Assembly: GCA_002392915.1 (NCBI GenBank)
Contig: DGHQ01000033.1
Span: forward strand, 1 to 64,000
Length of the DNA stretch: 64,000 nt
Reading direction: 5' to 3'
Origin: Bacteroidales bacterium UBA3844
Lineage (GTDB): Bacteria > Bacteroidota > Bacteroidia > Bacteroidales > Paludibacteraceae
Part shown: positions 31,597-40,416 of the stretch, piece by piece
How the letters are laid out: the number at the start of each line of letters is the position of its first letter
Position numbering within the stretch: position 1 is the first letter of the stretch
The notes under the pieces: generated by a model
What the model saw: only the letters and a program-made list of their open reading frames with translations
What the model was told of the DNA's origin: nothing
Database searches by the model: none
Program-made: the position numbers and the translations under genes

Positions 31597-32307
31597 TTAT
31601 TTAAATAAAGACTTTATCTTATCCAATAGAGTCTTAGACTCTTTCTCTGGCAGTTTGTATGGTGGCATCGGACCATATTTTGCCTCTATCGTTTCTCTGC
31701 AAGTAGGATCAAGATCCAATTCTTTCTGAGCTGCAGCCAGACAGTCGGGATCTTTTGGATCAAACAACATTCCTGTGCAGATGCAATATCTTCTGTCTGT
31801 ACGTTGAAGAACATCGAAGTTTACACATCCCTCACAACCGTGCCAGAAACTTTCGTCGTTTGTCAGCTGTGCGAAAGTGACAGGTTTGTATCCATGCTGG
31901 GTGTTTAGTTTCATCACAGCAGCTCCACTTGTAAGACTGAAAATCTTAGCTTCAGGCCAACGTTTACGAGCCAGTGAGAATGTCATGTGTTTGATGCGAC
32001 GCGCCAATCCTTTGCCACGGTATCTGTCTGGTACTATCAATCCAGATGTGGTGACGTATTGCTTGTTGTCCCATGTCTCAATGTAGCTAAAACCGGCAAA
32101 ATCATCGCCACACAAAGCCAATACAGCTTTACCTTCAATCATCTTCTGCTTTACATATTCCGGATTTCGCTTGGCAATACCTGTGCCTCGCACTTTAGCC
32201 GCAGCGGCTATAGTCTCCAAAATTTCATCGACGTAGTGCACGTGGCTCTCGTCGGCAAGCACAATCTTTATTTCTGGTTCTTGCTTTTGATCTTGAATCT
32301 GATCCAT
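31597..32307 (-). CDS. GNAT N-acetyltransferase of the arginine operon
   Basis: The 236-residue protein has a GNAT core with VPDRYRGKGLARRIKHMTF (acetyl-CoA pyrophosphate loop R-G-K-G-L-A) and the preceding beta strands ALCGDDFAGFSYIETWDNKQ. Its C-terminal part has a Cys-rich tract (GCEGCVNFDVLQRTDRRYCI with CTGMLFDPKDPDC). It lies between argR and argG with 10-bp gaps, and the position is conserved in Bacteroidetes, so it likely acts in arginine synthesis, perhaps as an N-acylglutamate synthase-like enzyme. That reaction is inferred from context, not shown. Confidence 0.85.
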   Translation of the reverse strand: MDQIQDQKQEPEIKIVLADESHVHYVDEILETIAAAAKVRGTGIAKRNPEYVKQKMIEGKAVLALCGDDFAGFSYIETWDNKQYVTTSGLIVPDRYRGKGLARRIKHMTFSLARKRWPEAKIFSLTSGAAVMKLNTQHGYKPVTFAQLTNDESFWHGCEGCVNFDVLQRTDRRYCICTGMLFDPKDPDCLAAAQKELDLDPTCRETIEAKYGPMPPYKLPEKESKTLLDKIKSLFK

Positions 32308-32317
32308 TGCTAATGAA

Positions 32318-32782
32318 TTAATCTTTCTTCAATGTTGGAATAAACTTGCTTAGCGATTCTATCACAGCACGTTTTGTCATCCCTTCTTTCATCACGCATA
32401 CTACAGTGTCTTCTCCTGCCACGGTGCCTATGATGACATCTGAGGCTTCGTCATCGATTCGGTATGCCATACTGCTCGCATATCCTGCACGTGTATGGAT
32501 GACGAGAATGTTTCCAGAAAAATCTATCGTCACGGCTGCACTGGTTAGGTATGCTGCCTGTGCATCTGCCTGATCATCGTTCGCAGGGAGTTTATAGCAA
32601 TAACCTCCATCGACAGCCGGAGTCTTCACCACTTTCATCGCTTTCAAGTCGCGTGACAAAGTGGCTTGAGTCAGGTTGAATCCTTTGTTTGTCAGAAGTT
32701 GGAGCAATTCGTCCTGACTTCCGACTTTTGTTGTCGCTATAATTTCCTGTATTACGGAAATTCTTCTGTTTTTATTTTTCAC
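32318..32782 (-). CDS. argR: Arginine repressor ArgR
   Basis: The 154-residue protein has the ArgR N-terminal winged helix (VIQEIIATTKVGSQDELLQL, with LTQATLSRDLKAMKVVK as recognition helix) and C-terminal oligomerisation/arginine-binding domain (NILVIHTRAGYASSMAYRID and GTVAGEDTVVCVMKEG). It senses arginine and controls arginine genes, probably including its own operon. It is the first gene of argR-GNAT-argG. The 190-bp gap upstream is AT-rich with several TGCAAA/TTTGCA words but no clear operator. Confidence 0.96.
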   Translation of the reverse strand: MKNKNRRISVIQEIIATTKVGSQDELLQLLTNKGFNLTQATLSRDLKAMKVVKTPAVDGGYCYKLPANDDQADAQAAYLTSAAVTIDFSGNILVIHTRAGYASSMAYRIDDEASDVIIGTVAGEDTVVCVMKEGMTKRAVIESLSKFIPTLKKD

Positions 32783-32972
32783 TGTCGCTTCATTTATGCT
32801 TGCAACCTATCCCTTTTATGCAAAGTGTAAGGTAACGAGTTGCAAATGAGTAAATTAAGTATCCGTGATGCGTTTTGACAATTTTTATGTTGCAAAACAC
32901 TATGCAAAAATATACAAAAACATTATTAAACATTCATTTCCTGCATATTTTTTGCAAAAAAGCTATGAAAAT

Positions 32973-33443
32973 TTATCTGTTGTCGATAGTTTCAGGGTTC
33001 ATGTCGTGCCTTATCAGGCGATATTCTGCCATTTCCGCATATTTTGTGCCTGGCTTTCCATAGTTGCAGTATGGGTCGATGCTGATTCCTCCGCGTGGCA
33101 TAAATTTTCCCCATACTTCAATATATTTGGGATCCATCAGCTTGATAAGGTCTTTCATGATGATGTTGACACAATCTTCGTGGAAGTCTCCGTGGTTGCG
33201 GAAACTGAACAGATAGAGCTTGAGGCTCTTGCTTTCCACCATCTTCACATTCGGTATGTAGCTGATGTAGATTGTGGCGAAGTCTGGCTGTCCTGTGATG
33301 GGGCAGAGACTTGTGAATTCCGGGCAGTTGAATTTTACCCAGTAGTCGTTGCTCTGGTGTTTGTTGTCAAACGTTTCCAGCACCGACGGATTGTAGTCAG
33401 ACGAGTATGTTGTCTGTTTGCTTCCAAGTTGAGTTAGTGACAT
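32973..33443 (-). CDS. queF: NADPH-dependent 7-cyano-7-deazaguanine reductase QueF
   Basis: The 156-residue protein belongs to the short (YkvM-type) QueF group: FNCPEFTSLCPITGQPDFAT contains the catalytic Cys of the family (E(F/L)TS-CP-TGQPD), and VESKSLKLYLFSFRNHGDFH is the QueF motif for NADPH binding. It reduces preQ0 to preQ1 for queuosine in tRNA. It starts 9 bp after queC, so they form an operon. Length is normal. Confidence 0.97.
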   Translation of the reverse strand: MSLTQLGSKQTTYSSDYNPSVLETFDNKHQSNDYWVKFNCPEFTSLCPITGQPDFATIYISYIPNVKMVESKSLKLYLFSFRNHGDFHEDCVNIIMKDLIKLMDPKYIEVWGKFMPRGGISIDPYCNYGKPGTKYAEMAEYRLIRHDMNPETIDNR

Positions 33444-33452
33444 ATATGATGA

Positions 33453-34106
33453 CTATTTCTTTGTCGATAAGTATTTTTCCAATCCTGCTTTGCGTAGACG
33501 GCATGCCGGACACTCTCCGCATCCGTCTGCTGGGATGCCGTTATAGCATGTGAGTGTTTTTGTCCTCACCAAATCAAGAACTCCAAGTTCGTCGGAAAGC
33601 TGCCAAACCTGAGATTTGTCTCTCCACATTAGCGGAGTGTGGATCTCGATGTCGTAGTCGAGGGCTAGGGCAACTGCCGCATTCGCTGCCTTGATGAATG
33701 TGTTTCTGCAGTCGGGATATCCGCTATAGTCCGCTTCCGACACTCCTGTCACAAGGTGGTGGGCACCGATTGTATACGCGTAGACTGCCGCGTATGTCAG
33801 GAATATAAGGTTTCTGCCGGCGACGAATGTGTTGGGCAATTCATCCGCAGGCTTTTCCTTGCATACGTCCATTGACGGATCGGTGAGTGAGTTGTGGTGA
33901 AGATTGGCGATGGTGTCGATCTTGTGGATGACGTAGGGGACTCCAGCCTCTTTTGCTATGGCTGTCGCAATCTCGTTCTCCAACACATGTTTCTGGCCGT
34001 AGTTGAAACCGATTGCATACACTTTGTCGAAATTCTTTTTTGCCCAGTATAGGCAAGTTGTTGAATCTTGTCCGCCGGACAATAATACCACCGCTGTTTT
34101 TTCCAT
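33453..34106 (-). CDS. queC: 7-cyano-7-deazaguanine synthase QueC
   Basis: The 217-residue protein has the PP-loop SGGQDSTTCLYWAKK near the N-terminus and the zinc-binding CGECPACRLRKAGLEKY near the C-terminus. AGRNLIFLTYAAVYAYTIGA is conserved. It converts 7-carboxy-7-deazaguanine to preQ0 using ATP and ammonia. It is first in the queC-queF operon; queD and queE are not in the window. A TAACTTTG box lies 20 bp upstream and leaves no room for a preQ1 riboswitch. Confidence 0.97.
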   Translation of the reverse strand: MEKTAVVLLSGGQDSTTCLYWAKKNFDKVYAIGFNYGQKHVLENEIATAIAKEAGVPYVIHKIDTIANLHHNSLTDPSMDVCKEKPADELPNTFVAGRNLIFLTYAAVYAYTIGAHHLVTGVSEADYSGYPDCRNTFIKAANAAVALALDYDIEIHTPLMWRDKSQVWQLSDELGVLDLVRTKTLTCYNGIPADGCGECPACRLRKAGLEKYLSTKK

Positions 34107-34125
34107 ATCTTTAATTTTGACGGTG

Positions 34126-34133
34126 CAAAGTTA
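34126..34133 (-). promoter_or_regulatory. -7 box for queC-queF
   Basis: The minus strand reads TAACTTTG (TAnnTTTG), 20 bp before the queC ATG (34106). A TTTG at the usual distance is not seen. Confidence 0.45.
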
Positions 34134-34240
34134 CTAAATTTTGTCGATTATATTCCCGTCGCTCGCCAACAAAATGAGGATGGATAGCCGATGAGATAAG
34201 CAAAAGAGACGCGGCTGATCCACGTCTCTATATATTCGCT

Positions 34241-34798
34241 TTATTCCACTGGATAGTAGGCCCATAGGGTCACTGATTTTAAGCCAAATCCGATTTTTGC
34301 TTCGGAATCATTGATTCCTAATTCTTTAGGTGATATTGAATTTGAAGGAATTAACTCTAATTCAATCGCATTGTTTTTTGTGATATGTCTTTGGTCAAAG
34401 TTCAAATAAACAGTCTTGTCTTCGGTTAGCACTATCTCTCCACAATCTAGTCCGTTGGTTGAAATCTTTATCCTGTTTTCTTTGTGGCTGTCGGACACAA
34501 ATGCGGCAAAATCAATCTTTAGTGTTACCGTTGCATTCTTTCTGACTTGAAATATCAAGAATCCTTTTTCTCCTACGCACCAACGTCCGAATTCCTTGGC
34601 TTCGGAGAACCCATAATCCCAACAAGCAAGAAATTTGTCTCTGAAGTCATAGTATTTGACCATGCTGCCAATTTTGCCTAACCCTTCGACATTTGCCACG
34701 TTTTTTGGAATCTGTGTGCCTCTTATCACTTCTTTTTTACAAGATGTGAAAGTTGACAGAATCAAGAATCCAAATAAATAATATATGAGTTTTTTCAT
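34241..34798 (-). CDS. Hypothetical lipoprotein
   Basis: The 185-residue protein has a lipobox (LSTFTSC, Cys near 20) after MKKLIYYLFGFLI. The mature part is a beta-rich domain (VTLKIDFAAFVSDSHKENRI, ISTNGLDCGEIVL, and KIGFGLKSVTLWAYYP) like the DUF7024-type domains seen with GtrII-like membrane proteins; the match is from memory and weak. It follows the DUF6056-like gene by 19 bp, so the two are co-transcribed. The pairing suggests surface glycan modification, as an inference. Confidence 0.6.
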   Translation of the reverse strand: MKKLIYYLFGFLILSTFTSCKKEVIRGTQIPKNVANVEGLGKIGSMVKYYDFRDKFLACWDYGFSEAKEFGRWCVGEKGFLIFQVRKNATVTLKIDFAAFVSDSHKENRIKISTNGLDCGEIVLTEDKTVYLNFDQRHITKNNAIELELIPSNSISPKELGINDSEAKIGFGLKSVTLWAYYPVE

Positions 34799-34817
34799 GT
34801 GTTATTTCTGAAAAGTG

Positions 34818-36161
34818 TTAAACTAGAATTCCATTGTCCGATTTGTCTTTCCATTTTGCAATATGGTCGGACAAGAATAATATGCTTATTGCTATCATGG
34901 AGTATTCCAGCAAGAAAAATGTTCTTGATGTGTCTTGAAAACTTACTGTGACACCCAGACATGCTCGTGAAAAGAATCCGACAACGAAAATAAATGTTGG
35001 GCCATACTTTGTGATGAAAGATTTTTTGTCTTTCCCGATGTAAAGCAAAGTGAATATGATAGAACCATAGAATGCTATTGATAAGACACAGATAAGAGAT
35101 AATTGAATTGCAGAAGCTTGTTGTAGCATTGTGAATACAGGTCGTTGTATTACAAATGTTGAGCAGAGCATAGCCAATGGAATCATAGAGATATACAATG
35201 GAATGTCTTTTCTCTTGTCTCTTATGTAGATTGTCAAAGGCAAAATTGCAGAAAATGCCCATACAATCAGGGAGTGCCATCTTAAAACCATATATTTTGC
35301 TATAGGAGACGCTATGCAAAGTGCAAGTTTTTTGATTGGTGAAAATGGTTCTGTAATTTGAAGACGTGCCATTTCTGACATTGCTCTTTCTGAATTTCCG
35401 GGACAAGTGGCGATAAATACAAGATTGGCTAATGCAATCAGCAAAAGTAAACAGTATAGTTTATTGATTTGTCTAGTCTGCAAATATGTGTAAGATATGA
35501 TTGCTACCCATGTCAAAACTGCAGCTATACAAACTTGTTCGCAATTACAGCAAAACAATGCACAACATGTACATGTGACGTATGTTTTCCATTGTGGAGC
35601 CACACCGTTTTCCAGTGAATTTTTGAATGGAAACAGTGTTGGCAGGAATGCGGCTAAAGGCCACAAATATACTATCATTGTCACAAGATATCCTGCCGAA
35701 CCTTGATCTGTGATTCTGTACATGAAAGTCAGCAATATTGCGGCAGATGCATATATGATTCCTCTCTTTCTGGAGAAAAGCAAATAGGTCATCACTACTA
35801 TCGCCAACACGATTATAGAGTCGACGATTGCAAATATCCATGTTGGAAATTGTACAAACCAAAATGTAAAGAATTCTATCATCACTCGTGATGTCCATGT
35901 CGCATAACGCCATTGTAAAAATGACATTACGTCTCCTTGCTCGTAATATCCAAACGCATAAATGCGGAAATATTTATAGTCGTCAGTCGTTAGGTCTATG
36001 AAAAAGTGAAATGTTAGTATCGCGATGAATGCTAATACGAATGGAATTAAAGTTTTGTTCGAAATGCTTTCTGTCAACTTCATATTGGGCTGGACGTTAT
36101 AATCGATAATCCTCGATTTTTTCTTGATAAGTAGTGTTGTTTTGGATTTGTCGTTGGTCAT
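34818..36161 (-). CDS. Polytopic membrane protein (DUF6056/GtrII-like)
   Basis: The start is uncertain; MTNDKSKTTLLIKKK (ATG 36161) is given, with alternatives at 36182 and 36083. About 447 residues with some eleven predicted membrane segments (for example IPFVLAFIAILTFHFFI, AIVDSIIVLAIVVMTYLL). An Asp-Asp just after the first segment (FIDLTTDDYKYFRIYAFG) and the Arg-rich loop resemble GT-C glycosyltransferases and the DUF6056 family. Function is not known; a role in surface glycan modification is an inference. It is followed by the lipoprotein gene at 34798 in the same transcript. Confidence 0.65.
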   Translation of the reverse strand: MTNDKSKTTLLIKKKSRIIDYNVQPNMKLTESISNKTLIPFVLAFIAILTFHFFIDLTTDDYKYFRIYAFGYYEQGDVMSFLQWRYATWTSRVMIEFFTFWFVQFPTWIFAIVDSIIVLAIVVMTYLLFSRKRGIIYASAAILLTFMYRITDQGSAGYLVTMIVYLWPLAAFLPTLFPFKNSLENGVAPQWKTYVTCTCCALFCCNCEQVCIAAVLTWVAIISYTYLQTRQINKLYCLLLLIALANLVFIATCPGNSERAMSEMARLQITEPFSPIKKLALCIASPIAKYMVLRWHSLIVWAFSAILPLTIYIRDKRKDIPLYISMIPLAMLCSTFVIQRPVFTMLQQASAIQLSLICVLSIAFYGSIIFTLLYIGKDKKSFITKYGPTFIFVVGFFSRACLGVTVSFQDTSRTFFLLEYSMIAISILFLSDHIAKWKDKSDNGILV

Positions 36162-36195
36162 GAATCCAACAATACAGATCATTGATTTCGCATTG

Positions 36196-36226
36196 AAAAA
36201 GGCGTCTTTTTCAAGACGCCTTTTTG
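36196..36226 (-). terminator. Terminator of the carboxylase operon
   Basis: AAAAAGGCGTCTT, loop TTTC, AAGACGCCTTTTT is a perfect 13-bp stem ending in T-run. It lies 11 bp past the carboxyltransferase gene stop, between it and the membrane protein gene, and could work in either direction. Confidence 0.92.
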
Positions 36227-36236
36227 TAGGAAATAT

Positions 36237-37778
36237 TTATAGTGGAATGTTTCCGTGTTTCTTTGCTGGGTTCTGGCGATTCTTTGTCTGTGCCATATCC
36301 AAGCTCTGAATAATCTTCTGACGTGTCTGAGCTGGAAGAATGATCTCGTCCACATATCCAAGCTCTGCTGCACGGTATGGGTTTGAGAATGTCTTCTCAT
36401 ACTCTGCCAATGTCTGGGCTCTCTCTTCACCAGTCTGCTTGCGGTAAAGAATGTTTACTGCTCCTTCTGCACCTAGCACTGCGATCTCTGCACTTGGATA
36501 AGCCAAGTTGACGTCTGTGCCGATGTTCTTAGAAGCCAACACGATGTAAGCACCACCGTAAGCCTTACGAGTGATAAGTGTGACCTTAGGCACAGTAGCC
36601 TCCACATAAGCGTAGACGATCTTTGCTCCGTGACGGATGATACCGTTGTGCTCTTGTGTGCAGCCAGGTAGGAATCCTGGAACGTCCTCAAGAGTGACGA
36701 TTGGAATATTGAAACAGTCGCAGAAACGAATGAATCTTGCTGCCTTATCTGAAGAGTCGATGTCAAGCACACCTGCCTGGAATGCTGGCTGGTCCGCCAC
36801 GATACCGACTGTCTTGCCTGCCATGTGGGCGAATCCAACGATGATGTTCTGAGCGAAATGCTTGTGGACTTCGAAGAAATTACCGTCGTCGACGATGCTC
36901 TCGATAAGCTCGATCATATCGTATGGCTTGCTTGGATCCTCTGGAATCAAGTCGTTCAACGACTCATCCTCACGCATTGGATCGTCCATTGTTGTAGCGT
37001 ATGGACACTCCTCAAAGTTGTTTGATGGCAAGAAACTCAATAGCTCACGGACCATCATCAGTGTATCCTCTTCTGTGTCACCTACGAAGTGAGCCACACC
37101 ACTCTTTGATGCGTGTACAGCTGCTCCACCAAGACCCTCTTTGTCGATATCCTCATGAGTTACAGTCTTCACAACGTCTGGACCAGTAACGAACATGTGG
37201 CTCTTCTCCTTTACCATGAAGATGAAGTCTGTAAGTGCTGGAGAGTAGCAAGCTCCTCCTGCACATGGTCCCATGATCACTGAGATCTGGGGAATAACAC
37301 CCGAAGATATAGTGTTCTGGTAGAAAATGTCACCGTATCCTGCAAGAGCAGAAACACCCTCCTGGATACGAGCACCACCTGAATCGTTGATGGCGATAAT
37401 AGGAGCACCCATCTTTAGAGCAAGACGCTGCACCTTTGTGATCTTGTTTGCGTTTGTACGGCTTAATGAACCTCCAAGCACTGTGAAGTCGTAAGCATAT
37501 ACATATACTAGACGACCATCGATTTTACCGTAGCCTGAAACAATACCGTCTCCGCTGATTTTTTTCTTATCAAGACCGAAGTTAGAACAGTTGTGGATAA
37601 CAAACTTATCGATCTCTACAAATGTACCCTTGTCTAGAAGAACGTCAATTCTTTCTCTTGCGGTAAGCTTTCCTTGCTCATGCTGCTTGTCGATCTTCTC
37701 CTGACCTCCGCCTAGCTCTGCGATGCGGTTAAATTCGTTAAATTCTTCGAGTACTACTTTTCTGTCTCTCATAATCAA
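36237..37778 (-). CDS. Acyl-CoA carboxylase carboxyltransferase (PccB/MmdA type)
   Basis: The 513-residue protein has two crotonase-like carboxyltransferase halves. Conserved segments are INDSGGARIQEGVSALAGYG (oxyanion hole), ISVIMGPCAGGACYSPALTD, and the C-terminal EDVPGFLPGCTQEHNGIIRH with AYGGAYIVLASKNIGTDVN. It moves CO2 between biotin and acyl-CoA, most likely propionyl-CoA/methylmalonyl-CoA. It is the third gene after the biotin carboxylase and carrier genes, 9 bp from the carrier. No decarboxylase membrane subunits (oadB-like) are adjacent, which favours a carboxylase over a sodium-pumping decarboxylase. Confidence 0.93.
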   Translation of the reverse strand: MIMRDRKVVLEEFNEFNRIAELGGGQEKIDKQHEQGKLTARERIDVLLDKGTFVEIDKFVIHNCSNFGLDKKKISGDGIVSGYGKIDGRLVYVYAYDFTVLGGSLSRTNANKITKVQRLALKMGAPIIAINDSGGARIQEGVSALAGYGDIFYQNTISSGVIPQISVIMGPCAGGACYSPALTDFIFMVKEKSHMFVTGPDVVKTVTHEDIDKEGLGGAAVHASKSGVAHFVGDTEEDTLMMVRELLSFLPSNNFEECPYATTMDDPMREDESLNDLIPEDPSKPYDMIELIESIVDDGNFFEVHKHFAQNIIVGFAHMAGKTVGIVADQPAFQAGVLDIDSSDKAARFIRFCDCFNIPIVTLEDVPGFLPGCTQEHNGIIRHGAKIVYAYVEATVPKVTLITRKAYGGAYIVLASKNIGTDVNLAYPSAEIAVLGAEGAVNILYRKQTGEERAQTLAEYEKTFSNPYRAAELGYVDEIILPAQTRQKIIQSLDMAQTKNRQNPAKKHGNIPL

Positions 37779-37787
37779 TTATTTGAA

Positions 37788-38312
37788 TTAAGCATTCTCT
37801 GGAATATCCATCAATGTGATAAGTGTCTGGTCGCCGTTAATCACGTCGCCCTCTTTCACTAAGATATCCTTGATAATGCAATCTCTTTTCACTTTGTAGT
37901 CGCTCTGCATCTTCATTGCCTCAACGACGATTACGCTCTGACCATTTTTGACTTCCTCGCCCTTCTGTACAAGTATCTTGACTACTTTACCTGGCATTGG
38001 TGAGAATACACGGTCTTGTGATTCGCTTGAGTCGCCCTTCTTTCTGTTCTGCAGATATTTAGCCTGCTGATCAACGATCTCCACAGGGAAAGTGTTGAAG
38101 TGAGTGTTCACTTGGTAGCTCTTTCCTCCCTTTTCTCTCTTGAACTCAGCGTTGTAACTACGTCCGTTGTTTGTGATGATTGAGCAACTTCCGTTCTCTG
38201 CCATCACGATGTCGACTTCGTATGTCTTGTCGTCAATCTTGATAGTGACTTTGTTGTCTTCTTTGCTCAGTAGCTCAACTTCAGCCACACGGTTTCCTAC
38301 ATGTACTTCCAT
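37788..38312 (-). CDS. Biotin carboxyl carrier subunit
   Basis: The 174-residue protein ends with a biotinyl domain in which EAMKMQSD carries the biotinylated lysine (K134). The N-terminal half (about 1-90) is a separate beta domain, as in propionyl-CoA carboxylase or pyruvate carboxylase C-termini. DRVFSPMPGKVVKILVQKGE begins the biotinyl domain. It shuttles carboxybiotin between the products of the two neighbouring genes. The gap is 17 bp from the biotin carboxylase and 9 bp to the carboxyltransferase, so it is one operon. Confidence 0.93.
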   Translation of the reverse strand: MEVHVGNRVAEVELLSKEDNKVTIKIDDKTYEVDIVMAENGSCSIITNNGRSYNAEFKREKGGKSYQVNTHFNTFPVEIVDQQAKYLQNRKKGDSSESQDRVFSPMPGKVVKILVQKGEEVKNGQSVIVVEAMKMQSDYKVKRDCIIKDILVKEGDVINGDQTLITLMDIPENA

Positions 38313-38329
38313 TTTATCGACTCATGTTT

Positions 38330-39847
38330 TTAGATTCTGACCATACTAGTGCGCTTGCCGAACTCTCTCCATCTGCTGATAGGACGGTTGTCGCTTGTCT
38401 TTGGCGAGTTCTCTTCCAAGTTCACGATATAATCCATATATGATGCGATGATTGCGATATCCTCAACCTCGCTCTTTTCTGCTTCGTAAAGTTTCTCTTC
38501 GCTAAGTTTGTCGTTGTTCTCAGCGATGAACTTTGTGTTGTACTTTCCTTCTACGAATGCTGGCACATCCATGATCTTTCTTAGGTAAGATATGTTTGTC
38601 TTTAGTCCAGTGATTCTGTATTCGTAAAGCACACGTCTCATTCTTTCGATTGCGAACTCTCTTGTCACAGCCCAAACGATCAGTTTGCCGATCATTGGGT
38701 CGTAGTGCACTGGAATCTCATATCCCTCGTAGACGAAGCTGTCTACACGTGTTCCGATTCCAAGAGGCTCCTGAAGCTGCTTGATGACGCCTGTGTCTGG
38801 CATGAAGTTGTTTTCTGCATCCTCAGCACAGATACGGCACTCGATTGCGTGACCTCTCTGCGACAAATCTTCCTGCTTGAATCTCAAAGGAAGTCCGTTT
38901 GCCACGTTGATCTGCTCCTTCACCAAGTCGACACCCACAACCTCTTCTGTGATTGGGTGCTCCACCTGTAGACGAGTGTTCATCTCAAGGAAGTAGAAGT
39001 TCAAGTGGTCGTCTACAAGGAACTCGATTGTGCCGGCTCCTTCATAGTTGACTGCCTTTGCCGCACGCACAGCAATCTCTCCCATCTTGGCTCTTACGTC
39101 TGGAGTCATCAATGGGGAAGGGCTCTCTTCTACTACTTTCTGATTTCTTCTCTGGATAGAACATTCACGTTCGAACAGGTGTACGCAGTTGCCGTGCTGG
39201 TCTGCCAATACCTGGAACTCAATATGGTGAGGTGTCTCAATAAATTTCTCTATATAAATTGTGCCATCATTAAATGAAGAAATGGCTTCACTCTGAGCAG
39301 TGTTGAATGCATCGGCGATTTCCTCTTTTTTCCAAACAAGGCGAATTCCTTTTCCACCGCCACCTGCACTTGCCTTTAGCATTACAGGTAGTCCGATTTG
39401 CATCGCTACCTTCACAGCCTCGTCTGCATCTTTCAATGCCTCTTGTGTGCCTGGCACTACTGGAACTCCTGCTGCAATCATAGTCTGGCGAGCCATGATT
39501 TTGTCTCCCATTTTGATCATCGCCTCTGCAGGTGCACCGATGAAGATGATACCTTCTTTCTTACAACGTGCTGCGAACTCAGCGTTCTCACTCAAAAATC
39601 CGTATCCTGGGTGGATAGCATCTGCATTGAAACGCTTTGCTGCATCAATAATCTTATCTATGCATAGATAACTCTCTCGTGATGCTGCAGGACCTATGCA
39701 ACATGCCTCATCTGCATAAAAAACATGCTTCGATGTTCTGTCTGCCTCGGAATATACTGCAACTGTCTTAATGCCCATCTCTTTACAAGAGCGCATTACA
39801 CGCATCGCTATTTCTCCTCTGTTGGCAACTAAAATCTTTTTAATCAT
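38330..39847 (-). CDS. accC: Biotin carboxylase subunit
   Basis: The 505-residue protein starts MIKKILVANRGEIAMRVMRS. It contains the ATP-grasp glycine loop KASAGGGGKGIRLVWKKEE, ERECSIQRRNQKVVEESPSP and EMNTRLQVEHPITEEVVGVD (active-site EMNTR-QVEH). It carboxylates biotin using ATP and bicarbonate. It is the first gene of a three-gene operon with the carrier and carboxyltransferase. It has about 50 extra C-terminal residues (SEVEDIAIIASYMDYIVNLE) compared with AccC of fatty acid synthesis, which suits the propionyl-CoA carboxylase type. The symbol reflects the subunit, not the pathway. Confidence 0.93.
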   Translation of the reverse strand: MIKKILVANRGEIAMRVMRSCKEMGIKTVAVYSEADRTSKHVFYADEACCIGPAASRESYLCIDKIIDAAKRFNADAIHPGYGFLSENAEFAARCKKEGIIFIGAPAEAMIKMGDKIMARQTMIAAGVPVVPGTQEALKDADEAVKVAMQIGLPVMLKASAGGGGKGIRLVWKKEEIADAFNTAQSEAISSFNDGTIYIEKFIETPHHIEFQVLADQHGNCVHLFERECSIQRRNQKVVEESPSPLMTPDVRAKMGEIAVRAAKAVNYEGAGTIEFLVDDHLNFYFLEMNTRLQVEHPITEEVVGVDLVKEQINVANGLPLRFKQEDLSQRGHAIECRICAEDAENNFMPDTGVIKQLQEPLGIGTRVDSFVYEGYEIPVHYDPMIGKLIVWAVTREFAIERMRRVLYEYRITGLKTNISYLRKIMDVPAFVEGKYNTKFIAENNDKLSEEKLYEAEKSEVEDIAIIASYMDYIVNLEENSPKTSDNRPISRWREFGKRTSMVRI

Positions 39848-39870
39848 ATTTTTTGTCTTTTTCTGTATCT

Positions 39871-39896
39871 AAAGTCCACCGCTAGTGGTGCACTTT
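39871..39896. promoter_or_regulatory. Inverted repeat in the leader of the carboxylase operon
   Basis: AAAGTCCACC and GGTGCACTTT surround GCTAGT: a 10-bp dyad with one C-C mismatch, between the -7 box (39913-39920) and the ATG (39847). It could be an operator or a leader hairpin. No regulator is identified. Confidence 0.4.
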
Positions 39897-39912
39897 AATT
39901 CCAAAAACGATG

Positions 39913-39920
39913 CAAAGATA
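39913..39920 (-). promoter_or_regulatory. -7 box for the carboxylase operon
   Basis: The minus strand reads TATCTTTG, a perfect TAnnTTTG box, 65 bp before the ATG at 39847. The -33 box is not clear. Confidence 0.5.
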
Positions 39921-40416
39921 ACAAATAAATCATATCATTTATAGCTTTTTCATACATTCAAACGATTTTTATGCATTTTTCTGCACATTTTTTATCTGTT
40001 TGTGCAATCAAAAGGAATGTGAAAATATTCTTAACTCCTGATTTTTAAATTGTTACTATTTTTTTGACTTTTTTTAACAATTTTATCAATTTTTTAAACT
40101 TTTTATAGATGTTTGTACGTTATAATTATTATAATTTTCAACCAAATAGATATAAGTGAAAATAAATTTGCCGATTTCTTTGTTTGTGTTACTAAAAACA
40201 ATAATTTTGTAAGACTTTTTGAAATTTCAAAAGATCATTGCACAGATATCACGTTTTACGACTTACGGTCACCGATGTTGTTCATTGTCTATCGTATTTC
40301 GTCTATCGTCGCAATGGGAATGACAGAAGAATAAAGCAAAAAATAATTCAACCCTTTTTATCTTTATCGCAGATTGCATGTGATGTAGTCTGCGATTTTT
40401 ATCTCTTCCTTGATTT
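39921..40416. other. AT-rich gap without a gene
   Basis: Apart from the promoter-like box just before it, this stretch between the carboxylase operon and the OmpA pseudogene is very AT-rich with many T-runs (40057-40080). It holds only short frames with poor amino-acid content. I see no structure, repeat or RNA I can support. Confidence 0.5.

Noticed and set aside
32865..33437. A 190-codon plus-strand frame over queF
   Set aside because: It is antisense to queF, whose conserved motifs are certain; there is no start or promoter of its own.
34107..34240. preQ1 riboswitch before queC
   Set aside because: The promoter box lies 20 bp before the ATG; there is no room for the aptamer and no matching pseudoknot words.
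34795..35406. A 203-codon frame on the minus strand
   Set aside because: It overlaps the polytopic membrane protein gene in another frame and its Cys/His/Ile-rich content looks like a shadow of a hydrophobic coding sequence.
36237..39847. Sodium-pumping methylmalonyl-CoA decarboxylase operon
   Set aside because: No membrane beta subunit or small gamma/delta subunit lies in the operon; a soluble biotin-dependent acyl-CoA carboxylase fits better.
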